Positions 26,101-37,385 of a stretch of DNA of 62,000 bases are shown one piece after another. Under the pieces are notes generated by a model, which made no database searches, was not told the origin of the DNA, and saw only the letters and a list, made by a program, of their open reading frames with translations. How positions within the stretch are numbered: position 1 is the stretch's first letter; every line of letters begins with the position of its first letter. A program made the position numbers and the translations under genes. The DNA lies in the NCBI RefSeq assembly GCF_964340395.1, contig NC_135568.1:3845425-3907424 (forward strand). The letters run 5' to 3'. The DNA is from Glandiceps talaboti. Lineage: Eukaryota; Hemichordata; Enteropneusta; Spengelidae.

Positions 26101-26150
26101 GGGATGTTTATTTAGAATTCCTATGGTGTAAGCGACTCGAGCAACTGTAG
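23139..26150 (+). CDS. LRAT/NlpC-P60-like module array protein with glycine-zipper C terminus, 1003 aa
   Basis: One uninterrupted frame of 1003 codons; the ATG is preceded by an in-frame TAA (23118) and an acceptor-like TTGCAG ending at 23109. Modules start at a GDH signature near residues 16, 132, 249, 367, 480, 597 and 707. Each has H.LA[IV], then VIHY, then [N]CEHF..WC, the His-His-Cys layout of LRAT/HRASLS phospholipase-acyltransferases. Complete sets occur only in module 1 (H29, H46, C106) and module 7 (H722, H739, C797). Cys is replaced by P223, S341, N454 and N570 in modules 2-5. Module 6 lacks the Cys half and is replaced by a basic linker (about 650-700). Residues 840-980 are hydrophobic and Gly/Ala-rich with GxxxG series (about 928-970) and could insert in membrane. 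A role in lipid acyl transfer or hydrolysis at membranes is inference; the array could also act as a non-enzymatic scaffold. Confidence 0.85.
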   Translation: MEERQTIKNVTDIKRGDHIIIKQFLHEHHALAIENGTCGDKVSVIHYSDGIRKMITKETITVKSRDVFVLTNNTPDIVVPSVDEVIRKAMIQVGYKTFSPYSKHNCECFIRWCKADTSYIGRVSCVSDIKKGDHLIVEDGSNYNHSLAVKNGSSSTVQIVKYVRKVGFRKVVTTEISLRPDKYSVFRYFVDKSKTEDDIDAVVLKAQKQIGFTKYSHERQNTPENFVNWCEAETDYRERISMVTEIKPGDHIISINIVSDDHYLAIEDGRTDNSVKVIYHTFGQKVTEAIIKLYPEKNEIVRVVKSKYAEHDGFLTDPTLVIKKARSQVGERSYSPDTNNSEHFLNWCKSETGHKERLQALTDVKKGDHLIIDGVLDDNVLVLKDATPANKLLVIHHSWGKVVKEEIDIDTKLQKIYRFVDDDPTFLSHDVQAIIKQAETQLGEKNYCQGQSSNEHFVFWCKTRKEHLKKLTSTYDIVKGDHLVINKFRGQKCYHALAVEDGHVNKACVIHYNGNTVLKEYIDIDPKKETVSVFYANAFEVTEYETNTTIIAKAHQHVGRDIYSLEANNNEHFVYWCKIQNSELLKSVSTAAEIRKGDQFALSKDGMPYRRYRAMQDGKGNQVYAVKLSAPEEMSEKEVIKIEPKVRVFCIAGDLNLNVSDNLNAIDNSMNQNEKGFSDIHGTLEKLPVPKRNRTKRISHARELKKGDHFMIERLGGIYFHHYLAVSDGSNENTVHVIHYQKQLRKMTVIEEELQITPRRNKMFRVHYDTASDPDVVLNRARRRVGVKEYSLESNNCEHLITWCKTGIHHSDQLDTDARRIGAGTLFEAYYLPARVTVRAPFKIIAGIGAEAAFLRLFLRAIAKGTSPAGFAARFVAASGGIAAATAVVTEGALLTNYDAVKVNKEKNKASLSIDERKDIATKEWKMGGAFVGGVSGTVGGAVIGQVLIPVPVVGFMIGGLVGGTVGRLGTRAAAGEMGRAIYKPKGRDVYLEFLWCKRLEQL

Positions 26151-26875
26151 AAATACAAGATCATGAAGGCAAACACACGCTCAGTACTTACAAATCAAAG
26201 AATATTCTGCCAATTACTGAATCGATGTATTCTTGTTGTTTGTCTTCACTACTGGGGAGAAATCTGCATGATGTTAGAAACAGTACTAGTGACAACACTA
26301 GAAAACAGACGCTTGCAAATGTATATGGAAAGTCATATGCCCAAAGTCGCTATTTTTTCTTAATTTTCACCATTTTGTTTTAGTTTCAACTTCCCAGTTC
26401 TTTTTTGCTGTTCGTTTAACATTTTTACCGACACTAATTATATTTCTTCAGAATTGAGGCTTTATATTAGAAAATAGCACCAGTGGCATTGCAGCACAAC
26501 TGTGTGGGCAATGATTTGTGATGTAATTTTCAAAGGTTTTGATTGGTAGGATATGATTCTGTCTGTCTTGGCAAGTTGATTTATACCCGTGGACAAGATC
26601 TTGTTGCCATGTTTATATATGTGACCATTTTTTGAATGTCTATCCATGTGCCTATTCATCCCTGTTGTTATTTTTGTATGCGGGGCCATTCGGATGTTGC
26701 AATAGGAGTGGCATTTTTGTTAGGCATACATAGGTTCATTTTTTGAACTGTATCCACTTGCCTATCAATTCCCATTGTTATCAATTCCCATTGTCTACTG
26801 CAAGGGCAGTATCTAAAATACAGTCCAATATGCCATAACCAAAAGGTCACAATTTAAGACTTAACGCACGCACGC

Positions 26876-26949
<74 letters not shown>

Positions 26950-27340
26950 CAGCAGTCAACAGCAGCTTCTCAGAAAGAGAAGTAATCAAGGTCATCAGTA
27001 GTGGTAGGATATGGCTAACTACAGTAACTAGGTATGTTGTGGCCAACCAGTGCATACAATACCTTGGTAGCAGTAGCCTTAGTACTTAGTACCACACTAG
27101 AAAGCACAAGATACTATATGACAGTGTGAGGCATAGATGGGCGTCAATAGTCTATTTGGTTCACACACTGACCATGTACTTGACAGTTATACCAACTACC
27201 AACTACAATAATCTGGTAAACTACCACCCAAGGTTGTTAACTACATTCACTCAGAGAAAGTTATCAAAGTTCTTGGTCTATTCAACAAAAATGTGGCAAC
27301 AGTAACCAACAATCCACATCATCATTTTGCATACCAAAAG
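26151..27340. other. 3' flank of the LRAT-array gene, no further gene seen
   Basis: Short open frames after the stop codon are not convincing. A tandem pair with GCCTATTC/GCCTATCAATTCCCATTGTT lies at about 26630-26800 and recurs at 29484-29530. A CA tract follows. Confidence 0.5.
26867..26947. repeat. (CA)n microsatellite
   Basis: A short CGCA start is followed by about 70 bp of pure CA. Confidence 0.95.
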
Positions 27341-27349
27341 ACTATAAAA

Positions 27350-28045
27350 TAACAACTACCCTGCAAATCTAGTTCGTATATCATGACTACTTCCACTTGC
27401 TCTAACTAAGAAAATATGTATTACTATCCAACACTCAAAAGTCAAGTCAAATGTCAAATGACATAATGATGAAGAAACAGATCTAGATTTAACAAAGGCA
27501 GAGTTAGCTATAGGTTCAGGTATCGAGGCAGGTATCTTTATTCTGCAGTTGTACCGCCTATAGGAACTCAAAGGATAGGTAGAGAGTGGTTAATGAGTAG
27601 GCCTCTAGTATATATTGGCAGATCTATATTACACTGCATATACCTCCTAGACTCTTAAGAAATCATAGACGTATAATCTGGCTTAAGCGCAACTCAAAGG
27701 CAATTCTCTGCGGCCCAGATAACAAGAATTAGACAAATTCAGATTTTTCAGTCACCTAACTAGAACTCTAACTGTTAAAAAATATCAGCACACTAATACA
27801 CAATGCTGCAACCCCCACATTTTTCTACTACGTTTTATACTCTCTTTTTTTTGTTCAGTCGCTCTCGTCAAGAAGAAGTTTGGTTAACCAACAGGTCAAA
27901 TCACTCACCTGTGCATACAAGTAGAACGTCACAACAAACTCTAATATACCCATGGCAGTACGTCAACTACATAGAGTTCATCAACGACTGATGTATCACA
28001 ACCCCGGCTACAATCTGTTAGGCTGCCCCAGTCAACAAATGACAC
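27350..28045 (-). mobile_element. probable 3' LTR of a Ty3/gypsy element
   Basis: The region lies just downstream of the retrotransposon frame at 28366-29052 in the minus-strand sense. Read on the minus strand, a purine tract (GTTAAGGGGGTAAGG, near 28054-28068) precedes TGTCATTTG (about 28044). A TATAAAA box lies near 27835, and an AATAAA signal near 27540 after CTGCAG. This is the order expected for polypurine tract, LTR start, promoter and poly(A) signal. The exact 3' end is not resolved and no second LTR is seen. Confidence 0.45.
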
Positions 28046-28365
28046 TATAGGCCTTACCCCCTTAACAGACGGTCACCCCATACACAGGCTTCCAGTGACC
28101 ATGCCCCGTGACGCTATCTCTACTTCAGACTGCTATAGTCTACACTCATGTACATACTATGCCTATTCTACCCACATCACAATACCACAATTACAAACAT
28201 GTAAGTACGGTATACAATACAACCACTTTGACTCGGCCTACACATGTTCGTCAAACATGAATGGAGTATAACCGAACTCCACAGCCTACGACCTTGGTTA
28301 TTTATCCTTCTACACTGGATGAGCAACCATGATTCCATCCAGACATAACAAATCAGCTTTTTGTT

Positions 28366-29052
28366 TCAAGTTAGAAGTAAGTCCCTCCACGTACAATGTA
28401 TAGCAGATGACAATCTGCCTAACCCATAATAATCAACAGGTTTTCTAACCCGACTAGGGTACCTCCTCCTCCTAATCCCAGGTTTACCATCTTCTACACT
28501 ACCAACATTATCCCCATGGACATCTTTCACTGTATGTCCATCTGACTGGAGTTCGTCATACTCATCCTGACCTGAACCACAATCGAGCTCTCTTTCTTCA
28601 TTACACAACTCAGCAGAGTTATTCACCTCAGAGGAAGTATCAACCACATGATTTGACTCAGCAAGTTGACCTTTCACCAGTACACCTATGCCACTGTCCT
28701 TTTTGACTATGTCTATGTTTACTGGTGGAATGACCTTATTGTCATTCTGACCTGATATAGTTTGATCAGAGTCAACCTGTTTTCCAATCTGGATGCGTTC
28801 ATCGATTGGCAAAACATTCACTTTGTCTAACCAAAGTTTCAAAGGCTCTCCCTGATACCGCATAAGCTTCTCATGGTGGGCAATTTTAACGTTAATCTTT
28901 GGACTAACTTGTACTCTGTATACAAGATCCGATAACCGTCCTATCACTAAGTATGGTCCCTGAAGTGCCAGTTGAAGCATAGGGGACCTACCTTTCACTC
29001 TCCACTTCAGCCACACAAATTCCCCTACAATAAAACCCTTATTTGACGCAAA
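28366..29052 (-). pseudogene. Ty3/gypsy Pol C-terminal fragment (integrase tail)
   Basis: The minus-strand frame starts after the (GA)n block with [12 protein letters not shown], then KGRSPMLQLALQGPYLV, LSDLVYRVQ and KIAHHEKLMRYQGEP. This matches the pattern of the C-terminal chromatin-side domain of Ty3/gypsy integrases (KG.SPKL...EGPY.V...LSD..Y.VQ......VHHD.L..Y). An acidic Ser/Asp-rich tail ends in RRRYPSRVRKPVDYYG, also typical. Protease, reverse transcriptase, RNase H and the integrase core are absent; the fragment is cut at its 5' side by the simple repeat at 29054. Confidence 0.85.
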
Positions 29053-29053
29053 T

Positions 29054-29192
<139 letters not shown>

Positions 29193-29234
29193 TTTTGGTA
29201 AACGACCTATGAATATTATTGAGGTTTTTGTATA

Positions 29235-29394
29235 AATAACGATTTTCAGTAATTAGGCAATATCTTAATAGCACATGCTTTAAATTACCATCTACATATC
29301 TCTGCCAGAAACTGCTGATCTGCGAGGTCCCGGAAACCGGCAATTAATTCAAATGAATGGATGAAAAGTATGCTCTACATGACTACGAGGATTG

Positions 29395-29484
<90 letters not shown>

Positions 29485-30215
29485 TTAGGCATACATATGT
29501 ATCCACTTGCCTATCGATTCCCATTGTTATATTTGCAATTTACACCAACATTTGACTTTTGTTATGGGCTTGGTCTTGTTGTGATGTATATTTTTTGATT
29601 TTCGGTAATTAGGCAATATCTTAATAGTGCATGCTTTAAATTACATGTAAATACATTGAGGTTAACATAGCACTTGTGACCTATAACCTTAAAGGTGTTG
29701 ATGGAGCTTTTAACTCTGTAATTTGCATACAATGATTTTCAGTAATTAGGCTATATCGTAAGAATGCACAATTGAAATTTCATATAGATTGGTTCACTTA
29801 TCAGCCATAACAAAGCACACGTGACCTAAAAAGCTTATTGATTCAGATGTAGCTTGTAGTTTTAAAGAGTCGTTTGCATAATTAATGATTGTCAGTAATT
29901 GTGACATATCTTAAGAACGCATTCATCAATTTCCATGTGATCTGGCATTGATCTTGGATCTATGGATTTGGTACAGACATCAACCATAACAAAGCGCGCA
30001 TGCCCTGTAAAACTTGTTGATGTAGCTATTAGTTTTAAAGAATCATTTGCATAATTATATATTTCAGTAATTATGCTATATCGTAAGGATATGGTTTCAA
30101 GTTTCATGCATTGATGATAATAACGTGCAAGTGTTTGATATAGTTTGCTGATGCAGTGTTTAATTTTGATCAGTCATTTGCAGAATTAACTAGTTTTTGT
30201 TACTTAGGCTATATC
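29235..30215 (+). repeat. degenerate ~150-bp tandem array interrupted by (GA)n
   Basis: The core TTTTCAGTAATTAGGC.ATATCTTAA recurs near 29243, 29600, 29735, 29888, 30062 and 30197. It is followed in several units by AATTTCATGT, CATAACAAAGC.C..G and TAGTTTTAAAGA.TCATTTGCATAATT. Units are well diverged. A GA tract (29397-29482) is inserted in the first interval. Confidence 0.75.
29397..29482. repeat. (GA)n microsatellite, second block
   Basis: About 85 bp of pure GA. It is followed by GTTAGGCATACAT and CCACTTGCCTATCGATTCCC, a sequence also present near 26722-26780. Confidence 0.95.
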
Positions 30216-30229
30216 TTAAGAATGAACAC

Positions 30230-33200
30230 TGATGGACTGATATTAAATCACCAACAATTTTCTGTACCTGAAATAGCATTTTACCTCTAGAACAAACAAG
30301 AAGGTCGACTTGTTCTCACGTGCACCTATAGTAATGCATGTGAAGCGCATGGAGTGGAAGTTTAAGTGTCGACCAAGAAATCGACTAGTTGTAATTTTGA
30401 TGATCCACCCAAACAGTAATATGCTATTACAGGAATCAAGAATTAAGAAATCTAAAGGTATCCTTACGGAAGGCATTCAGTTTACATCTGCTTTCACAAA
30501 CACTGGGATGGCGATGTTTCGATTATAGTTGGGATCTTGTTTTTCATGATCCAATTAATCGGCAACTTATATTTCATGTAATTATCACATTCACATGATT
30601 ATAAACCGAGATCCAACGTTTTAATGCACAATGTTCTGTCGTTAACATATTTCATTTTAAGGGCTCGATTCATAGGCCCTAAGTACTAGTAAGTTAACAC
30701 AGACCAGTAAAGTTGTGTGCGAGAAGAATACTCTTGATTTCATTTGATATAATTACAAAGTGTGCAAAGTATGCCAAGACAAATGATTGGTACGTATTCT
30801 TGTACAACTTATTACATCTTGAAATCGTTCTAAATCGTTCTTGCAGCCAAATTATTTAACTTCGCTACAAGACTGATAGATAATTTTACATAGAACATAC
30901 ATTTTAAGTTGATTGCAGCAATACTTGTGTGATCAAATACTTGTTTTGATTTGTCGCACCATATATATCCAAAATGATTGTATAAATTGTCAGTGAAAGT
31001 GACTGACATGAAATAGATGTTACATCATTCATAATCGATGCTGGCATGACTCACAGTTTATATAGAGTAAATATAAAGGTGACACAATGTATTATCTTAA
31101 TAAAATATCTTGTAGAATTTATCTTGTTTAGTATACATTTGTATTTTAAGTGATTTTGACTAGCGTCAGACTATCGATTTTACCAATGAAAACTTTGAAT
31201 CCGATACTAAGAAGAAAATAATCTCGTTCGTTAACTTTCTTCACGATATTTGCAGACAGATCTACTATTAAAGTAAACGAACTTTCAACTTACATGACAT
31301 CTGTCCGACAGAGTCATCGCTGAGGGGAAGATGTTTCTAATTATTTATACTAAGTCTCCTACAAAAGAAGTTTATCACCTGGTTCTATCAAACTTTTCTC
31401 CTCGACCAAATGAGGAAATAAGCCCTTGTTTCGTTTCAACTTCTGCAAACTTCTGAGTACAATAACACAGGATCCATGTATAGTAACATAGTGGTCAGTT
31501 TGAATTGTCTTGATAAACGATCAAGTATTATCATGATACTGCAAGCATTGTTAATGTACTGTGCGCAGGTGCTCTTGAACCAAACAAGCAGCGATAACTG
31601 CCAAGTTTTTCTGTCTGTAAAGACAGTCAGACTTTCTTGGTAGACTATATTGCTTCATAGCACTTTATCAGCGCAATGTAACGACAAGTCTAATATCGAT
31701 GACGGTATGACTCAAATAGCTTTGAGAATGATGCACCTATATCAAGACAGGAAATAATCCATGGCCACTGAACACATTCCATCTATAATGTTCAAGGATC
31801 CTCACAGTTACTGAAACTAGGTATATACAAAAGGTGCAACTTGTTTTTTTAACATAACAAAGAATCAGTTGTATGAGATGCATAAAAAGAATCAGCTGAT
31901 AAACATAACAGATTAAAAAGACAAATTAAGGAAATCTTTAAAGCCCCCTTTCGGGTATGGTTTCAAGTAACTTCGTTTTCCCCTCTGCGATGTGCCTGTT
32001 TATAAGATGTGTTCTTGTTATATATATATATCTTTCTGTTAAATGGTTATCATACACATGATAAAACTTTGCAAAGGAACAACATGTATAACTCCAAATT
32101 GCAGCATAGAACAAAAAGAAATATGCCAGGTATATCAAGGCTATATATCTGTAGGAATGATTTTCTTCAGTGTTTTCAAGAGTAAAAAATGAAAATGTGA
32201 TATGATATAACAGCTTAGCTTTACCTCTCTTCTTTATGTTTTATATTCTGTAGAATCTGATGTCAATTTTGATATAACAAAAACTGTGGGTCATGCGAGC
32301 AATGATAGGTTCGACTCAATATATAGCCACGGCAAAACTTGTCATGGCTTCTTTGTTTTACTGTGTAACTGATGAGCTGAAGTTATCAAAGTATTTGTGT
32401 TATATTCTTCCTTATATCAGTAAACTTGTAACTGCAGTTGGCTTCATTGAGACAGTTGTGCTCAGTATTAGTATGCCAAACTTTTAAAGTATGCAGTGTT
32501 CATGTAAACGAGAACAAATATTTCTCAGTAATGGCATTCCCATTCAACTAGTTTATTTCAAGAAGTGACTTAGGTTTTTCCTCCAATTTTGTTCTTATTA
32601 TGTTATGTTCAGTTTACATATTTAGCAAAAGAAGAACTCTGTTTTAGTTAGTTTGAAATCTTAAAGGATTGAACTCACTATTACTTATGCATATATGTAT
32701 GCTGTATTTTGAAATATATTTGGTCATCCAGAGAATATCATAATAGTAAATGTGTTTTACTAGTGAGATCGTGTCGTGTCATCCCATGCCATGCCGTGAC
32801 CATCGATGAAAAATAACACGTGATGTACCGTACCACTTGCGAGCGGATACTGTAATATTCCGAAGACAACGGAAAATCACGCGAAGTTATTTATCCATCT
32901 TCAGAACTTATATGAGTATGGAATATTTAAGTAGACGTTGCTCTTAAGATCTTATTCTTGAGATGATTATGGGGGTGGTTAAAGTGTGAAAGAAAGTTTT
33001 ATGAGAGATTGGTCGGGAACTTTTGAAGTCACAAGTACAAGTACATGTAAATGAAAAGATCTGAAAATTGTACGGAATTAAATTTATTAATTTCTATTTG
33101 CTACTGAGGTGGAATAGTAAATATTACATAATTATATATCTTAGTTGTGAAAAACTGTAGACAACAGTTTGTACTCATAATGCAACGTAAAGGATAGCAA

Positions 33201-34660
33201 CACAGTGTAAAGGGATGTCAAAATGTTCACCTTCGTTAATTCGATATTCTACGACATGAATACCGCCCTCAACCAACTCTCATATTACTTTGCTATTCAC
33301 TTCTCACGTATACAGAACATGTTATTTGACAAATTAACGATTGCAGACTTGTTCATATATTTTTAAATCTGTTATTATTTTACCAGTTCCTTAGTTAATT
33401 CTGTTCGACTTTTCATTTTTTAGAAATTACTTCGATTGAGAGACATTACGCATACTTTAAGCTAGTTTTTGATTGCACTTTAACCTTTACTTTATTCAAG
33501 GGCTATATCCTGTGTTCTGTAAGTTTGTTAAACTTTTTGTTTTTAAATTGATCGTTTGTTTTAAATTTGATTATTATCATTTCAATACATAGACTTCGAC
33601 TTTGGGTGTTATAGTGTTTAGAACTTTAAATTTTGCTTGTGTTTATTGGGTCACTTGTCAATTTTAAGTCTTACTTTATTACTGAACAGTAGTATATTTC
33701 ACTCGTGTTTAGGTTAACATGTATACCATATAGTTATATCATGATTTAAGGTTTTACAGAAAATTTGATTTACCGAAACAATGTCAGTAACTTATGTTGT
33801 AGCAAGGTCTCTACAGAAGTTTTCGCTCTATAGACTAACGCGTGTTGACTGTTTCGGCATATTTGGTCATTTTATAAAGAGGCTCATAGTTTTTGAGGCT
33901 TACAAATTAGAAATTGTTGCTCCACGAAAGAAAACCTTACTAGGCCACACTGGTTCTTTGATCTGCATATCACCATGGGTTACTGGCATCTCATGCTTTC
34001 TAAATACAGAGGTTAGAATTTGTCGACTTTTATCTTAGATTGCTGAAAAGTAGAATTAATAAAGAAGTGCCAGATCACGAAAAGTCATTTATAAAAGATT
34101 GAAAAATGATCAACATTTACTTTCTTAAATGTTATTGTCATATTCAGGCATCACGCGATTCAACAGTTTTGTAAGACTAAATTTTTCTCCATTGTTGAAA
34201 CTGTAGAACAGATTCCAATTTTTATTGTTGAATAAAATCAGTCAGGTGGCTAGCTTGATGTTCGGTGAATCATAATTCTTGGTTGGATCTTTTCCTTACC
34301 CCAGGAGACCAGGTATATAGTGGCACTGGCGCACACGTGTATGTTTGATACATTGGTATATGAAACTATAAGTATATTGGTCAGCTAATAACAGCAGAAT
34401 GTGTGTGTTTCACCAAAGACCCCCAAACAAGTAAATGTTTGGTGGACTTCGGTTTCACCAAGGATATAGTCTTGAGGCTATCCATTGGATTTAAATCTAA
34501 AGACGTCTTTACCCAGAGATATGACTCTATACCACGTTGGCATCCAGATTGCCTAGGATACAGATTAACTGAGAGCCACAAGCCAAATAAATCGGCCTTT
34601 TGTCAGATGATAATACAACGTGGAGAGTGTTACATCTTATAAAACAACATATAGAGCTAA
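30230..34660. other. gene-free AT-rich stretch
   Basis: No exon, RNA gene or mobile element is recognised. Short open frames near 30310, 33781 and 34403 have no family resemblance, no coding-like splice context that I trust, and no neighbours in frame. Confidence 0.45.
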
Positions 34661-34667
34661 TATAAAA

Positions 34668-37385
34668 CAAAAGAAATTTTTGCAAACTTCCAGAGACGAT
34701 TACAGAGCTTATAAGCCGCCTATGAACAGATCAGAATCATACCCATTACCTCTAGGCTTCTATCTTGTCTGTGGTGCTAACTGATTCCCGTAATTTTCTG
34801 TTTCATCGGCTCATGAATAAAAAAATTCAGAATTCTTTATTAAACTTGTCACAGCGTGATTAGAGATCGATGCGTGAGGGCGCCTCATCATGGCCACTGA
34901 ATCATAAAGACAAATTGGTTTCTATACGTCTGTGAAGGAATGGGCTTTCATGATGTATACTGCCATCTACTTTATATTCATATTTGTATTTCATTGAATA
35001 ATTTCCCATCGCAGATATATATTTATCTTAAATTATCAAAAATCCCTCCTAAAGTTTATGTTTCTGCATTAAAAACTTCTCTTTTACTTGGGCCATGGGC
35101 ACAGTGAAAACGATTATCACGTAACAGGTGAAAAATGTCATTTCTTTGTATTGCTAATAGCAACAGGTGATCCCAGAATCGACCCATCTCGACCTGGGTC
35201 TGTATGGTACGCCGTAATAGGGTGCCCTCAAGCATCGCTCTCTAAATGGTTTAAGAATTCTGATGTGGGTTTTTTTATTCATGAGGCGATGAAACAGAAA
35301 ATTACGGGAATCAGTTAGCACCACAGGTAAGATAGAAGCCTAGAGGTAATGTGTATAGTTCCGATGTGTTCATAGGGGGCTTAAAGCTCTGTAATCGTCT
35401 CTGGAAGTTTGCGAGGGTTTCTATTGTTCAAACGTACGCCGAAGGTTACCGAGAAAACCGTGATTTCCTCTTCGGCAATCGTCGGTCTTTGCTTCTATGT
35501 TTGGTGTCGCTGTGGAAGTAAAGACCGATGGTTCCCGAAGAGCAAATCACGGTTTTCTCGGTAACTTTCGGCGTACGTTTGAACAAAAGAAACCTTTGCA
35601 AACTTCCAGAGACGATTACAGAGCTTATAAGCCCCCTATGAACATATCAGAATCATACCCATTACCTCTAGGCTTCTATCTTGTCTGTGGTGCTAACTGA
35701 TTCCCGTAATTTTCTGTTTCATCGGCTCATGAATAAAAAAATTCAGAATTCTTTATTAAACTTGCCACAGCGTGATTAGAGATCGATGCGTGAGGGCGCC
35801 TCATCATGGCCAATCATAAAGACAAATTGGTTTCTATACGTCTGTGAAGGAATCGAATGGGCTTTCATGATGTATACTGCCATCTACTTTATATTCATAT
35901 TTGTATTTCATTGAATAATTTCCCATCGCAGATATATATTTATCTTAAATTATCAAAAATCCCTCCTAAAGTTTATGTTTCTGCATTAAAAACTTCTCTT
36001 TTACTTGGGCCATGGGCACAGTGAAAACGATCATCACGTAACAGGTGAAAAATGTCATTTCTTTGTATTGCTAATAGCAACAGGTGATCCCAGAATCGAC
36101 CCATCTCGACCTGGGTCTGTATGGTACGCCGTAATAGGGTGCCCTCAAGCATCGCTCTCTAAATGGTTTAAGAATTCTGTGGGGTTTTTTTATTCATGAG
36201 GCGATGAAACAGAAAATTACGGGAATCAGTTAGCACCACAGGTAAGATAGAAGCCTAGAGGTAATGCGTATAGTTCCGATGTGTTCATAGGGGGCTTATA
36301 AGCTCTGTAATCGTCTCTGGAAGTTTGCGAGGGTTTCTATTGTTCAAACGTACGCCGAAGGCTACCGAGAAAACCGTGATTTCCTCTTCGGCAATCGTCG
36401 GTCTTTGCTTCTATGTTTGGTGTAGCTGTGGAAGTAAAGACCGATGGTTCCCGAAGAGCAAATCACGGTTTTCTCGGTAACTTTCGGCGTACGTTTGAAC
36501 AAAAGAAACCTTTGCAAACTTCCAGAGACGATTACAGAGCTTATAAGCCCCCTATGAACATATCAGAATCATACCCATTACCTCTAGGCTTCTATCTTGT
36601 CTGTGGTGCTAACTGATTCCCGTAATTTTCTGTTTCATCGGCTCATGAATAAAAAAAAATAAGAATTCTTTATTAAACTTGTCACAGCGTGATTAGAGAT
36701 CGATGCGTGAGGGCGCCTCATCATGGCCAATCATAAAGACAAATTGGTTTCTACGTCTGTGAAGGGATGGGCTTTCATGATGTATACTGCCATCTACTTT
36801 ATATTCATATTTGTATTTCATTGAATAATTTCCCATCGCAGATATATATTTATCTTAAATTATCAAAAATCCCTCCTAAAGTTTATGTTTCTGCATTAAA
36901 AACTTCTCTTACTTGGGCCATGGGCACAGTGAAAACGATTATCACGTAACAGGTGAAAAATGTCATTTCTTTGTATTGCTAATAGCAACAGGTGATCCCA
37001 GAATCAACCCATTCCGGCCTGGGTCTGTATGGTACGCCATAATAGGGTGCCCTCAAGCATCGCTCTCTAAATGGTTTAAGAATTCTGTGGGTTTTTTTTA
37101 TTCATGAGGCGATGAAACAGAAAATTACGGGAATCAGTTAGCACCACAGGCAAGATAGAAGCCTAGAGGTAATGGGTATAGTTCCGATGTGTTCATAGGG
37201 GGCTTATAAGCTCTGTAATCGTCTCTGGAAGTTTGCGAGGGTTTCTATTGTTCAAACGTACGCCGAAGGTTACCGAGAAAACCGTGATTTCCTCTTCGGC
37301 AATCGTCGGTCTTTGCTTCTATGTTTGGTGTCGCTGTATGTGGAAGTTAAAGACCGATGGTTCCCGAAGAGCAAATCACGGTTTT
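34668..37385 (+). repeat. ~915-bp tandem repeat, each unit with a ~500-bp palindrome
   Basis: Two complete units and partial units at both ends are visible; the anchor GGGCCATGGGCACAGTGAAA lies near 35090, 36008 and 36916. In each unit a left arm (for example 35253-35505) and a right arm (35520-35752) are inverted copies about 235 bp long around a short loop containing ATGTTTGGTGT. The first partial unit holds only a right arm (from 34668), and the last breaks at 37385 inside the right arm. The spacer is a diverged relative of the 318-bp satellite that follows. Open frames here are by-products. Confidence 0.92.

Noticed and set aside
33781-34038. An 85-codon frame with a GHTGSLICISPW segment recalling a WD40 repeat
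   Set aside because: One short string is not enough; there are no further blades or exons nearby.
35088-37107. Repeated frames of 64-76 codons in the 915-bp units
   Set aside because: They lie in spacer and palindrome arms of a satellite and are broken differently in each unit.
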